This document shows positions 8,473-17,132 of a stretch of 64,000 nt of DNA, piece by piece. Each line of letters starts with the position of its first letter. Position 1 is the first letter of the stretch. Source of the stretch: JANOSH01 sp031415695 (GTDB lineage Bacteria > Actinomycetota > Acidimicrobiia > Acidimicrobiales > Ilumatobacteraceae). The notes beneath the pieces were generated by a model. The model was not told the origin of the DNA, did no database searches, and saw nothing but the letters and a program-made list of their open reading frames with translations. The stretch covers positions 127,679-191,678 of the forward strand of contig JANOSH010000037.1 of NCBI GenBank assembly GCA_031415695.1, in the 5' to 3' direction. A program made the translations under genes and the position numbers.

Positions 8473-9297
8473 ATGGAACTTCATGGACGCGTGGTGGTCA
8501 TTACCGGGGGCGGGTCAGGCATCGGAGAAGCGCTCGCATTAGCGGCTCACGCCGAGGGCGCACGCCACATCGTCGTCGCCGATCTCAACGGCGAACAGGC
8601 CGATCGGGTAGCGGCGCTAGTAGGTGGAACCGGTGTTGGCATCGACGCACGCGATGAAGCGGCCATTGTCGAACTTGTCGAACAAACCCTCGCCGCTCAT
8701 GGACCGATCGATCTGTTTGTGTCGAACGCCGGGTACGTTACAACCGGTGGAGTAGAGGATACGAACGAGCGAATCCAACAGATGTGGGAGGTTCACGTTA
8801 TGGCTCACATCTATGCGGCGCGGGCCGTGCTTCCGTCGATGATCGCGAATGGCGGTGGCTACTTGTTGAACACGGCATCGGCTGCGGGACTTCTTACCCA
8901 GATCGGCTCGATGTCCTACGCGGTGACGAAACACGCCGCCGTTGCCTTGGCCGAGTGGCTCTCGATATCGCATCACCATCAAGGCATTCGGGTCTCGGTG
9001 TTGTGTCCTCAAGCGGTAGCAACCAACATCATTGCCAACAGCCCCGATGCCAGCCGCCGCACCGCCGATATGCCCGGAGGTGTCGCCTCGGCCGATGGCG
9101 TAAAGTCCGCTGCCGAAGTTGCGCAGGACTGCATCGACACCATTCGCGCCGAGACATTCCTTGTGCTCCCCCACCCGGAAGTGACGACCTATATGGAACG
9201 CAAGGTCACCGATGTCGACCGTTGGCTCTCCGGAATGCGCCGATTCCAAGGCGCGCTGTACGCCGACCAACCACTACCCGGCGATGCCATCGCCTGA
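8473..9297 (+). CDS. Short-chain dehydrogenase/reductase
   Basis: A 274-residue NAD(P)-dependent oxidoreductase. The classical SDR features are GGGSGIGEA for dinucleotide binding, an NAG element (VSNAGYV), and SYAVTKHA holding the catalytic Tyr and Lys; the Ser is in NTASAAG. The acidic ADLN after strand 2 favours NAD. The extended C-terminus (HPEVTTYMERKVTDVDRWL) resembles SDRs of actinobacterial lipid and steroid catabolism. Start ATG 8473 is 23 bases after the GFA stop, so the two genes may be an operon. Confidence 0.85.
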   Translation: MELHGRVVVITGGGSGIGEALALAAHAEGARHIVVADLNGEQADRVAALVGGTGVGIDARDEAAIVELVEQTLAAHGPIDLFVSNAGYVTTGGVEDTNERIQQMWEVHVMAHIYAARAVLPSMIANGGGYLLNTASAAGLLTQIGSMSYAVTKHAAVALAEWLSISHHHQGIRVSVLCPQAVATNIIANSPDASRRTADMPGGVASADGVKSAAEVAQDCIDTIRAETFLVLPHPEVTTYMERKVTDVDRWLSGMRRFQGALYADQPLPGDAIA

Positions 9298-9309
9298 CAC
9301 GTTGGATTG

Positions 9310-9612
9310 TTAGCCGTGTGTCGACGCGGCGTGGGCCTTCCAAAGCTTCATAGCATCCGCTTCGGTCTTCGCCTTGCCGCTCCAGTCGCCATCGGAACAG
9401 CTGACCGCCACCCCGAACAAGGCCAGGTCGAACTCGGCGTTGTAGAAACGAGGGTTCGGTGCCTTTGGTTTGTGTTTGTCGGCGTTGTGAGCACGACCCA
9501 GTTCTCGGGCTTCACATTTCGTGGCAACCCGATATCGAAACTCGTCGGCGTGAGCGACGCAGGTCAAGATGTATCCAACCGGCGACGTGATGATGACGTA
9601 GTCCTCAACCAT
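9310..9612 (-). CDS. Hypothetical 100-residue protein
   Basis: An unrecognised small protein (MVEDYVIITSPVGYILTCVAH...), convergent with the SDR and divergent from the LLM gene at 9680. It has aromatic and histidine-rich stretches (RAHNADKHKPKAPNPRFYNAEF) and ends KLWKAHAASTHG. No signal peptide or membrane helix is obvious. Codon use fits the window, and no larger frame covers the interval, so it is kept as a probable gene. Confidence 0.5.
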   Translation of the reverse strand: MVEDYVIITSPVGYILTCVAHADEFRYRVATKCEARELGRAHNADKHKPKAPNPRFYNAEFDLALFGVAVSCSDGDWSGKAKTEADAMKLWKAHAASTHG

Positions 9613-9679
9613 GCAGCGACCGTACGCCTTGCATGTTGCGAACGGGTTGTGATTTCGCGACAGGCTTTAGCATTGCGGC

Positions 9680-10591
9680 ATGGCTCGTCCACTGCTTGTC
9701 GGTATCCAGCTACCCGAGGTTGAGTGGGAGGTACCGTTCGCCGAGCTGATCGCGATGGCCCAAACCGCCGAGGCTGTCGGCTTCGATTCGATCTGGGTCG
9801 GCGACCACCTCTTGTACGACTTACCGGTCGGGCCCCGCGGGCCGTGGGAGGCGTGGACATCGCTAGCCGCTTTGGCCGCGGTCACCAAGCGGATACTGCT
9901 CGGACCGCTCGTGGCGTCCACGAGTTTCCACGAACCAACCATGCTGGCCAAGCAAGCAGCCACGGTCGATGCCATCTCGGGCGGCCGGCTCATCGTGGGT
10001 CTCGGCGCCGGGTGGAACGAACGCGAGTACCGAGCATTCGGTTTCCCGTACGACCACCGGGTGAGCCGGTTCGAAGAAGCGTTCACGATCATCAGATCGC
10101 TACTTCACGACGGTGCAGTCGACGTGACTGGGCGTTACTACTCGGCTGAAAAGTGCATCTTGCATCCAAGGCCAACACGGGTCGGAGGGCCACCGTTGTG
10201 GGTTGGTTCTACCAGCCCGCGGATGCTGTCGATTGCAGCACCACACGTCGACGCATGGAATGTGTGGTGGACCCTGTTCGGCAACACGGCGGCCGGCTTC
10301 CAGCGGGAAAAGGCGCGCGTGGATCTTGAACTCTTGGCACACGGCCGTGACCCTTTGACCATCGAAGCGACCTGCGCCGTACACATTCGGCTCGATTCCG
10401 GTAGCGGGCGTCAGGCGGGCAACGACAACACCAATCACGCGGCACCTCTGAGGGGCCACGCAACGGAGATCGCCGATCATCTCCGAGCGTTCGCAGCGGC
10501 CGGCGCTTCGCATGTGCAACTCGTCGTGGATCCGATCACTCGAACATCTATTGAGTTCTTCAACGACGTGCTGGCCAACTTGGACCGGTAG
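9680..10591 (+). CDS. LLM-class F420-dependent oxidoreductase
   Basis: A 303-residue TIM-barrel luciferase-like protein. Typical marks are AVGFDSIWVGDHLLY, KRILLGPLVAS, ISGGRLIVGLGAGWNEREYRAFG and a C-terminal HLRAFAAAGASHVQLVVDP. The GLGAGWNEREY signature is characteristic of the actinobacterial F420-dependent branch rather than FMN-dependent true luciferases, although cofactor choice is inferred. It likely reduces or oxidises a cyclic or unsaturated substrate. The gene starts a three-gene run (two LLM enzymes, then an acetoacetate-decarboxylase-like protein) with gaps of nine and minus one bases. Confidence 0.85.
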   Translation: MARPLLVGIQLPEVEWEVPFAELIAMAQTAEAVGFDSIWVGDHLLYDLPVGPRGPWEAWTSLAALAAVTKRILLGPLVASTSFHEPTMLAKQAATVDAISGGRLIVGLGAGWNEREYRAFGFPYDHRVSRFEEAFTIIRSLLHDGAVDVTGRYYSAEKCILHPRPTRVGGPPLWVGSTSPRMLSIAAPHVDAWNVWWTLFGNTAAGFQREKARVDLELLAHGRDPLTIEATCAVHIRLDSGSGRQAGNDNTNHAAPLRGHATEIADHLRAFAAAGASHVQLVVDPITRTSIEFFNDVLANLDR

Positions 10592-10600
10592 TTTGTAGTC

Positions 10601-11737
10601 ATGAGATTCGGCATTTTCTTTGAATTGTCGGTCCCCCGACCGGGAGGAAAGGTCGCCGAGTATCAGGTGTACATGAATGCGCTTGAACAGTGCCGCTTGG
10701 CCGACGAGTTGGGCTTCGATCACGTGTGGGCGGTCGAACACCATTTTCTCGAGGAGTACTCGCATTGCTCGGCACCCGAGGTGTTCCTCGCTGCAGTCGC
10801 GGCGCAAACCAGTCGCATCCGGGTCGGGCACGGTGCAGTGGTCTGTGTTCCCGAAATGAACCACCCGATTCGAGTTGCCGAACGGGCTGCTGCCCTCGAT
10901 CTGATCTCGGGCGGGCGGCTCGAGTTCGGTACCGCACGCTCGTCGACCTGGACCGAACTCGGTGGGTTCGGCGCCAACCCTGACGACACAAAAAAGACGT
11001 GGGACGAGTTCGTTCGAGTGATCCCGAAGATGTGGACGCAAGATTCGTTTTCGTGGCAAGGCAAGAGCTTTTCGATGCCCGAGCGAAATGTCCTGCCCAA
11101 ACCGCTTCAAGATCCGCACCCACCGCTGTGGGTTACCGTCACCAGTCCTGGCACCGAACTCGACGCTGCCGAACGAGGCATGGGTTGTCTGGGTGTAGCC
11201 GCCGTCAGCTACGAGGAACAAGAACGACGAACCGCAAGATATCGACACGTCATCGCCAACTGCGAACCCGTCGGCGTCGCGGTAAACAACCGTGTTCACA
11301 CCATGAACTTTCTCTATTGCCACGAGGACTACCGGCAGGCCGCCCGCACCGGCATGCAGATGATCGGGGCGTTCAACACCATGAACGCCCACCTGTACTG
11401 GACCCGTGAGGCGTATGCCACCCGGGCCTATCAGTCGCTAGGCAACATCGGCCAAAGTTTGAAACAGGCAAGCACTCCCGATGACCCTTCAGCGGCCAAA
11501 GGGCTACCAGAAGGGCTCGGCGTTGGTGACCCCGATCATCTCGTGTCGGTCATCAAACGATGGGAAGCCATTGGGGTCGATGGCATCAACTTCGTACTCA
11601 ACGCGGCCGAAGCCGTGACGCAAGACCAGGTGCTCGACAGCTTGCGACTGTTCGCACGAGAGGTCATGCCGAAGTTCGCCGGCCCACACAATGCCCGCGT
11701 GCCTGCCCCAAGTTCGCTGCCAGTTGGCTTCGCCTGA
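10601..11737 (+). CDS. LLM-class flavin/F420 oxidoreductase
   Basis: A 378-residue member of the bacterial luciferase-like family, longer than its upstream neighbour and closer to the alkanal-monooxygenase-like subgroup (FGIFFELSVPRPGG, GFDHVWAVEHHFLEEYSH, ISGGRLEFGTARSS). The long insert around HTMNFLYCHEDYRQAARTGMQ is typical of this subgroup. It probably acts in the same pathway as the gene before it, nine bases upstream. Its TGA overlaps the ATG of the next gene, so the operon is tightly coupled. Confidence 0.82.
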   Translation: MRFGIFFELSVPRPGGKVAEYQVYMNALEQCRLADELGFDHVWAVEHHFLEEYSHCSAPEVFLAAVAAQTSRIRVGHGAVVCVPEMNHPIRVAERAAALDLISGGRLEFGTARSSTWTELGGFGANPDDTKKTWDEFVRVIPKMWTQDSFSWQGKSFSMPERNVLPKPLQDPHPPLWVTVTSPGTELDAAERGMGCLGVAAVSYEEQERRTARYRHVIANCEPVGVAVNNRVHTMNFLYCHEDYRQAARTGMQMIGAFNTMNAHLYWTREAYATRAYQSLGNIGQSLKQASTPDDPSAAKGLPEGLGVGDPDHLVSVIKRWEAIGVDGINFVLNAAEAVTQDQVLDSLRLFAREVMPKFAGPHNARVPAPSSLPVGFA

Positions 11738-12489
11738 TGCTGCTGACCGGTAGCGCCGATGTGTTGGTCCTGGCCGACCAATTCAGTGTGCCGACCATCG
11801 CAGCGTGGTCGGGCGAACCATTCGAAATGGTCGACGTTCACGTGTTGCAGCTGATTGCCGAGCTTCCCCGCACAGCACGCGAATGCGTGTTGCCCCCCGG
11901 TTTACACCCAACCGAACCGGCAGCGCTCTCGATTCAGGCGTGGCGAGTTGGCGATAGCGCGATCGGGTCCTTCACATTTTGTCACACTCGCTTGTCGTGT
12001 CGCAGCGGCGTACGCGCTCGCGGCATGACCACCGCCGCGGTTGCTTCCACGACGGCCGCGGCGATGCTGTTGAGGGAGCGGTTCGGGTTCCCTAGCCATG
12101 TGGGCCACGTGCGACTCGACTCGTCGTATGACCGTTGCGATGTGACCGTTCTGCTCGATGACACGCCCGTACTGGTCATGAACAACCTCGACCCTCAGCC
12201 CTTAGATGCCAACGATGTGCAGTACACATCCACACTGAATCTGGCCCACACACCGAACGGTTTACGCCTTGTTCAGGTCGACGCCGATCATCACACCCAA
12301 CGACTCGAACGGCTCACAGCACGCCTAACCACGTTCGATGCTCGAGCCTGGGGCGATAGCCGCATCGACCCGTACTTCATCGTGACCACCACGCTGGCTC
12401 GGGCCGAAACGGTGACACTTGCGCCGGTGCGGTTTGTATGCCGGGCCGACATCAGCGCGTTCGAGGGCACGGAATCGGTTAGACACTAG
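11737..12489 (+). CDS. Acetoacetate decarboxylase-superfamily-like protein
   Basis: A 250-residue protein starting at ATG 11737, sharing one base with the previous stop. Segments such as LPPGLHPTEPAALSIQAWR, SGVRARGMT, GFPSHVGHVRLDSSYD and VQYTSTLNLAHTPNGLRLVQ recall the acetoacetate-decarboxylase-like fold of actinobacterial secondary-metabolism and catabolic clusters. I do not see the classical Schiff-base lysine context, so decarboxylase activity is doubtful; related proteins also act as aldolase/dehydratases. Its last 11 bases overlap the convergent CoA-transferase gene. Confidence 0.5.
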   Translation: MLLTGSADVLVLADQFSVPTIAAWSGEPFEMVDVHVLQLIAELPRTARECVLPPGLHPTEPAALSIQAWRVGDSAIGSFTFCHTRLSCRSGVRARGMTTAAVASTTAAAMLLRERFGFPSHVGHVRLDSSYDRCDVTVLLDDTPVLVMNNLDPQPLDANDVQYTSTLNLAHTPNGLRLVQVDADHHTQRLERLTARLTTFDARAWGDSRIDPYFIVTTTLARAETVTLAPVRFVCRADISAFEGTESVRH

Positions 12490-14899
12490 GTTCGGATGCC
12501 ACAACGTTGGTGCGCCGAAGCTCGAAAATCTGTTCCGGCTTGTAGCCGAGTTCGGCCAACATTTGGTCGGTCTGTTCGCCTGCCAGAACACCGGGTCCGT
12601 AGTTGTCGGTTCCACCGTTCACCGTGACGATGGCACCCCACCGACGATGTTCACCGAATCGAGCATGCCGGGTGATTGGCGTGAAACCGTTGGCGAGGAC
12701 TTGCCCGTGGTGAGCAAAGAAGGGCCCAGGGGTAGAGCCGTCGGCGCGTACACACGCGACTCCCATAGCGGTCAGATCGACCTCCCACTCGTCGGCACTG
12801 CGGGCACCAAAGACAGCCTCGACAAGTCGGGCAAGGGCGGTGTCGTGGAGTCCCCGGTCGGCGACCGTTACGAAACGCGGGTCGGCGGCCAGGTCGAGGC
12901 GGCCTACGCCCCTGCAGAACTGTTGCCATTCGCGGTCGGTGGTAACGGCCAAGAACACCCAGCCGACGCTTGAGCGATAGAGCCGGTAGCACGCCCCGAG
13001 CCCGAACAGTTCGGCATCGGCAGTTGGCCGATGCGACTTGCCGTCGTAACTCAAGGCGTCGTCGGCGTTGGCGTACAGGTTGGCGGTGAGCATGTTGACG
13101 TATACGGCTTGGCCAACACCGTGTCGTTGCCGGGCCAACAGTGCAAGCAAAATGGCCGACGCAGCAACGACGGAGGTATTCGGATCGGGGTTCGACTCGT
13201 TGGCTCGTATGAGTTGGCGGCTGATCTCGCGGACATCGTCAAGCGTGTTGCATTCTGCAAACACGGCCGACCCCGATTGGTAGCCCGCGCCTCCCATGGC
13301 CGCGCCTGCGCACGGGTGGGTTGCGGGTCGGTTGGTGCTTGGGCTGTGGCGGCCGTAACCCGCTACCGACACCCACACGAGCGACGGCTTCAACGCGGCA
13401 AGGTCGTCGTATCCCAACCCGAGGCGATCGGCAACGCCGGGGCGATAGTTGTGCACCAACACATCGGCGCTCAACGCTAGTTCACGGGCCAAAGCCTTGC
13501 CTGCTGCAGTCTTGAGGTCGATACAAATCGACTCCTTACCTGCAGTGGTCTTGGCCGCCGGTGTACCACCGGGCACAAGGTGGCGATACGGGTCACCGCT
13601 CGTCACCTCGACTCGGATGACGCGGGCACCGAGGTCGGCCAACATGACGGTCGACAACGGGGCAGCGATGATGGTTGCGAACTCCACAATCGTGACACCG
13701 TCGAGCGGTCGGCCCGATCCCAACCCGGGGCCGACCACCGACGGTTGCGGCTGCGATAGCTCCTCGAACACAACCGAGGTGTGCTCGCCAATCCCCGGTG
13801 CAGGCGTGTCAATCACGGCTGGAGTCACGGTGAGTTCGGCCAAGGCACCGACCATCTCGACAGCACCTACGTTAGGGTCCGACACCGTGACGATGTCTCC
13901 GTTGGCCAGAACGTCTGGGTGGTTGAGTGCTTCGGCTGTCGTCAGGAACGGTTCGGCAGCCACGTTGCCATTGGCCCTAAAGATTTCCATCCACTCGTCG
14001 GCCGACTTTTCAGACACACGGGTGAGAATCATGTCTCGGGCAGCCTCGACCGCATCGCTGTCCCATAGGCCTGGTGGTTCGGTGAATCGTTCCTCGATGA
14101 ACATTTCGCCCAGCAGATCGATTGCGTCGAGGAACGCAAACAGCAGGTGTTCGAGCAAGTTGCCACATTGAATCCACCGACCATCGGACGTGCGCACGGG
14201 GTGATAGTTCAGGGTGGGCATATCGCCGCCCATAGCCGCCAAGTTCGGTGCTGTGACACCGCTGCGTTCGCTCATTTCGACGAGTAGCAATTCGACAAGG
14301 TCAAAGGGCATCAACGACTGCAACAAACTGGTTTCAACGCGCTGCAAACCGCCACCGCGCCCACGGGCGTACAGACCGGCGAGAATGCCCTGGACGGCGC
14401 CTTGAGCAGCAACGTGGCTCGCAACGGGAACGGCCGAAAACACTGGACCGCCACGGCGTAACTGCCGCTCGAACGCCAACATGCGGCCGGCTCGGGCTGC
14501 AACGACTCCCTCGTACGCCGGGACGTGAGCCAACGGACCATTGGTGCCCCATCCGGTGATCGAGCAGTGAACGATGTCGGCTGCAAGCGTTTCAACAGTG
14601 TTGGCATCGACACCCCACCGCGCCGCCCGCCCAGGAGGGCCCGACACCACCAGCACGTCGGCGGATGACACGAGTCGATGTAGCCGTGAGATGCCCGGCG
14701 ACTCGTGAAGGTCGAGCACGACGCTGCGCTTTCCTCGTAACCACAACGGACTTGATGCCATCGATCGGAACCGGTCGCCTCCGGATGGTTCGACCTTGAT
14801 GACCTCGGCGCCGAAATCGGCAAGCACCATGGTCGCAATACCACCGGTCGGGCCGCTAGTGAGGTCGACCACACGCAAACCATCTAGCACCTGAGGCAT
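12479..14899 (-). CDS. Double-domain CaiB/BaiF (type III) CoA-transferase
   Basis: An 806-residue protein with two complete class III CoA-transferase units. Unit 1 starts LDGLRVVDLTSGPTGGIATM (residues 1 to about 375) and unit 2 starts LDGVTIVEFATIIAAPLSTVM (about 395 to 800); each has the LADFGAEVIKVE/LADLGARVIRVE strand. Ordinary family members are about 400 residues and form interlocked homodimers, so this looks like a fused pseudo-dimer. The reaction would move CoA between carboxylic acids, activating a substrate for beta-oxidation. It is convergent with the decarboxylase-like gene and divergent from the broken LLM gene. Confidence 0.85.
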   Translation of the reverse strand: MPQVLDGLRVVDLTSGPTGGIATMVLADFGAEVIKVEPSGGDRFRSMASSPLWLRGKRSVVLDLHESPGISRLHRLVSSADVLVVSGPPGRAARWGVDANTVETLAADIVHCSITGWGTNGPLAHVPAYEGVVAARAGRMLAFERQLRRGGPVFSAVPVASHVAAQGAVQGILAGLYARGRGGGLQRVETSLLQSLMPFDLVELLLVEMSERSGVTAPNLAAMGGDMPTLNYHPVRTSDGRWIQCGNLLEHLLFAFLDAIDLLGEMFIEERFTEPPGLWDSDAVEAARDMILTRVSEKSADEWMEIFRANGNVAAEPFLTTAEALNHPDVLANGDIVTVSDPNVGAVEMVGALAELTVTPAVIDTPAPGIGEHTSVVFEELSQPQPSVVGPGLGSGRPLDGVTIVEFATIIAAPLSTVMLADLGARVIRVEVTSGDPYRHLVPGGTPAAKTTAGKESICIDLKTAAGKALARELALSADVLVHNYRPGVADRLGLGYDDLAALKPSLVWVSVAGYGRHSPSTNRPATHPCAGAAMGGAGYQSGSAVFAECNTLDDVREISRQLIRANESNPDPNTSVVAASAILLALLARQRHGVGQAVYVNMLTANLYANADDALSYDGKSHRPTADAELFGLGACYRLYRSSVGWVFLAVTTDREWQQFCRGVGRLDLAADPRFVTVADRGLHDTALARLVEAVFGARSADEWEVDLTAMGVACVRADGSTPGPFFAHHGQVLANGFTPITRHARFGEHRRWGAIVTVNGGTDNYGPGVLAGEQTDQMLAELGYKPEQIFELRRTNVVASEPSV

Positions 14900-14966
14900 C
14901 AGGCGGACCCTAATGGTTCCCTGGTCCGGCGCTGAAGCCCTGCGACCCGCAGGCTACGTTTGAGCA

Positions 14967-15843
14967 GTGATCAGCTCTACATCTCGACTTGCGGAACTTG
15001 GCTTTTATGCACTTGCCGGACACGCCCAATCAGCCCGCCAGATCATCGACGAAGTCCGCGATGGTGAAGCGTTGGGGTTTGGCACAGCGTTTATCTCCGA
15101 GCGATACAACAAGAAGGAAGCAGCAACACTGAGCGGAGCCGCAGGAGCGGTCAGTGAGAATCTGATCATCGCCACCGCTTGCACCAATCACAACACACGA
15201 CACCTCATGGTCACCGCCGGGTATGCCCGCACGATGCAGAGCCTCACCGGCGGGCGCTTCGTTCTCGGTCTCGGGCGCGGCATTCCCGTGGTGCAAAAGT
15301 CGTACGGCATGAGCGCCGTTACGACGGCGCAACTCGAAGATGTGGCCGGTCTCCTGCGGCGACTTTTTAGAGGCGAGACCATCATGGGCCACGACGGACC
15401 AGCCGGGAAGTTTCCGGCTTTGGTCGTGTTTCGCCACCCTCGGCGACCATCTTTCGCACGAGGATTACTTGATGAAGTCGGTGGGGCGACTCGGCACCTA
15501 TCTTCAGGGGTACGGCGACCTGCTCGTCAGCACCAATCGGTGGGATACCGCCGTCCTGGAACGGTTCCGGGCCGACTCCACCGTACGGTCGATACGGGGC
15601 AGCATCGATTCAGTCGCCACCACGGCCGAACTCGAACACCTCGCCACGCTCATACCGCCCGCGTGGTTAGCGCCGAGCGCGACCGGCAGCCCGGTGGCCT
15701 GCGTAGCTGCAGTACGAAATCAGTTGGCCCTCGGGTGCGATGCGGTAATCATGCATGGCGCCACACCAGCAGAGCTTGCACCAATCGTGGCCGCATACCG
15801 TCAGGCCGTAACTGCATCGGCGGCTCCCCCGTCGATGCGGTAG
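14967..15843 (+). pseudogene. Frameshifted, internally deleted LLM F420-oxidoreductase
   Basis: The N-terminal part is a clear LLM oxidoreductase (LGFYALAGHAQSARQIIDEV, LTGGRFVLGLGRGIPVVQK) and reads intact to about 15420 (GPAGKFPAL). The frame there runs on into unrelated sequence, while the rest of the protein resumes one base over from 15421 (WSCFATLGDHLS..., SVGRLGTYLQGYGDL, LATLIPPAWLAPSATGSP) to 15843. Against family layout about 60 residues are missing at the junction, including the barrel strand after the active-site loop. A deletion with frameshift is the simplest reading; an assembly error is possible. The 3' end overlaps the convergent SDR by 43 bases. Confidence 0.8.
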
Positions 15844-16601
15844 TTGGCGCCAGTGATGCACGATGCCAGTTCACTGGCCAGAAACGCCACCAGATGACCA
15901 ACGTCTTCGGGTTCGGGGATTCGCTTGGTCGGCATATCCATGAACTCGTCAAAGATCAGTTGTTGGACCGATGCCCAGTCGGTCGGCCGACCCAACTTTT
16001 CGGCCCGGAGAGTGAACCGCTCGCGCACCTCGTCGGTAGCGATGAGGCCCGGGCTGACCAGGTTTACCGTAATACCCGTGCCGGCAAGTTCCTTGGCGAG
16101 CGATGTAACTACCGCTGGAATTGACCCCTTCGCCGCGTAGTACTGAGGTTGGCGGGTGCCGGGACGCAGAGATCCGACCGTACCGAGAAAGATCAGCCGG
16201 CCCCAACCGTTCGTGCGCATGGCTGGCGTGCATCGCCGAACCAGCCGAATAGCTGACAGCACGTTCTTGTTGTACGAATCAAACCACGCAGCCTCGTCGG
16301 TCGTGTCGCCAAACCACGAGCCACCCTCGGCGACGCCGTAATTCGCGACGACAACGTCGACGGGTCCGACGTCTTGCACCAAACCGTCGGCTCCCACATC
16401 AGTGAGCAAGTCTCCGGCCACGGCCCGAGCATCACCACCAGCGGCACGAAGTTCCGCAGCCACCGTTTCGGCCAATTCAAGATCGAATCCATGCACCACG
16501 ACGCTGGCTCCCTCAGTAGCCAACACCCGAGCAATGCCTCGCCCAGTGCCGCGGTACGACGCGGTAACGAGTGCGATCTTTCCAGTGAGCCTCAGGTCCA
16601 T
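15801..16601 (-). CDS. Short-chain dehydrogenase/reductase with variant Gly motif
   Basis: A 266-residue SDR. The dinucleotide motif reads TASYRGTGRGIA instead of the usual TGxxxGIG, keeping the three key glycines roughly in place. The NNAG element is replaced by VANYGVA. QYYAAKGS supplies the Tyr-x3-Lys pair, and GSLR the Ser region. The C-terminal ITGANYRIDGGAADAV is the normal SDR ending. It resembles 3-oxoacyl-ACP-reductase-like SDRs; substrate is unknown. The stop falls inside the broken LLM gene on the other strand. Confidence 0.8.
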   Translation of the reverse strand: MDLRLTGKIALVTASYRGTGRGIARVLATEGASVVVHGFDLELAETVAAELRAAGGDARAVAGDLLTDVGADGLVQDVGPVDVVVANYGVAEGGSWFGDTTDEAAWFDSYNKNVLSAIRLVRRCTPAMRTNGWGRLIFLGTVGSLRPGTRQPQYYAAKGSIPAVVTSLAKELAGTGITVNLVSPGLIATDEVRERFTLRAEKLGRPTDWASVQQLIFDEFMDMPTKRIPEPEDVGHLVAFLASELASCITGANYRIDGGAADAVTA

Positions 16602-16677
16602 GCGGCTAAGTCTTCAACATTCACATCTTGACCGCCGCGGCACGAGCCCTCATAGCGCGAGGCGATAGGGTCAAAAC

Positions 16678-17124
16678 ATGACCGACAAGCCGAGTTACCT
16701 AGGATTGTTGAACGCCATTGCCCTCGGTGAACGCCGGGCCGCCGAGTATTTGAAGGTGTGGATCGCCACGACGCCGAATGACGACGTTCGTCACCAGTTG
16801 CACACCATTTGCCTTCGCGAAGCCGAGCATGCCGCAGCGTTCGAAAAGCGGCTGGACGAATTGGGTTACTCACTTATCGAAACACCCGACGCAGCGCAAG
16901 AACGGTCGCTCGAAATCGCGGCCTCGACGACATTGTCGGACCGTGACAAACTCAAAGCGCTCAAGCTGCACCGACGCCCTAGTAACTCGAAGTCCGACAT
17001 CTTCGAGGGGTTCTTCGCCAACAAGGACATCGATCCGCAAACCGGTGCATTAATTGGTCGATACATTGCCGAGGAACGTGACACAGGTCGGCGTTTCGCC
17101 GACTGCTACGACGCCCTGGGCTAG
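16678..17124 (+). CDS. Ferritin-like di-iron domain protein
   Basis: A 148-residue all-helical protein. The first helix (YLGLLNAIALGERRAAEYLKVW) has a Glu, and the second has REAEHAAAFEKRLDELGY with the ExxH pair typical of ferritin-like di-iron proteins. A further acidic helix is GRYIAEERDTGRRFADCYD near the end. The fold call is by motif; whether it binds iron, stores it or acts as an oxidase is not visible. It is convergent with the tandem GNAT gene with an eight-base gap. Confidence 0.6.
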   Translation: MTDKPSYLGLLNAIALGERRAAEYLKVWIATTPNDDVRHQLHTICLREAEHAAAFEKRLDELGYSLIETPDAAQERSLEIAASTTLSDRDKLKALKLHRRPSNSKSDIFEGFFANKDIDPQTGALIGRYIAEERDTGRRFADCYDALG

Positions 17125-17132
17125 CAAGCCGG

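Noticed and set aside
10100..11392. 430-residue open frame on the minus strand opposite the two LLM genes
   Set aside because: It mirrors strongly supported LLM coding on the plus strand, crosses both genes and their gap, and its translation has no family features. It is a high-G+C shadow.
15340..15843. Separate small gene after the LLM N-terminal frame
   Set aside because: Its sequence from 15421 is the C-terminal half of the same LLM family, so it belongs to one broken gene.
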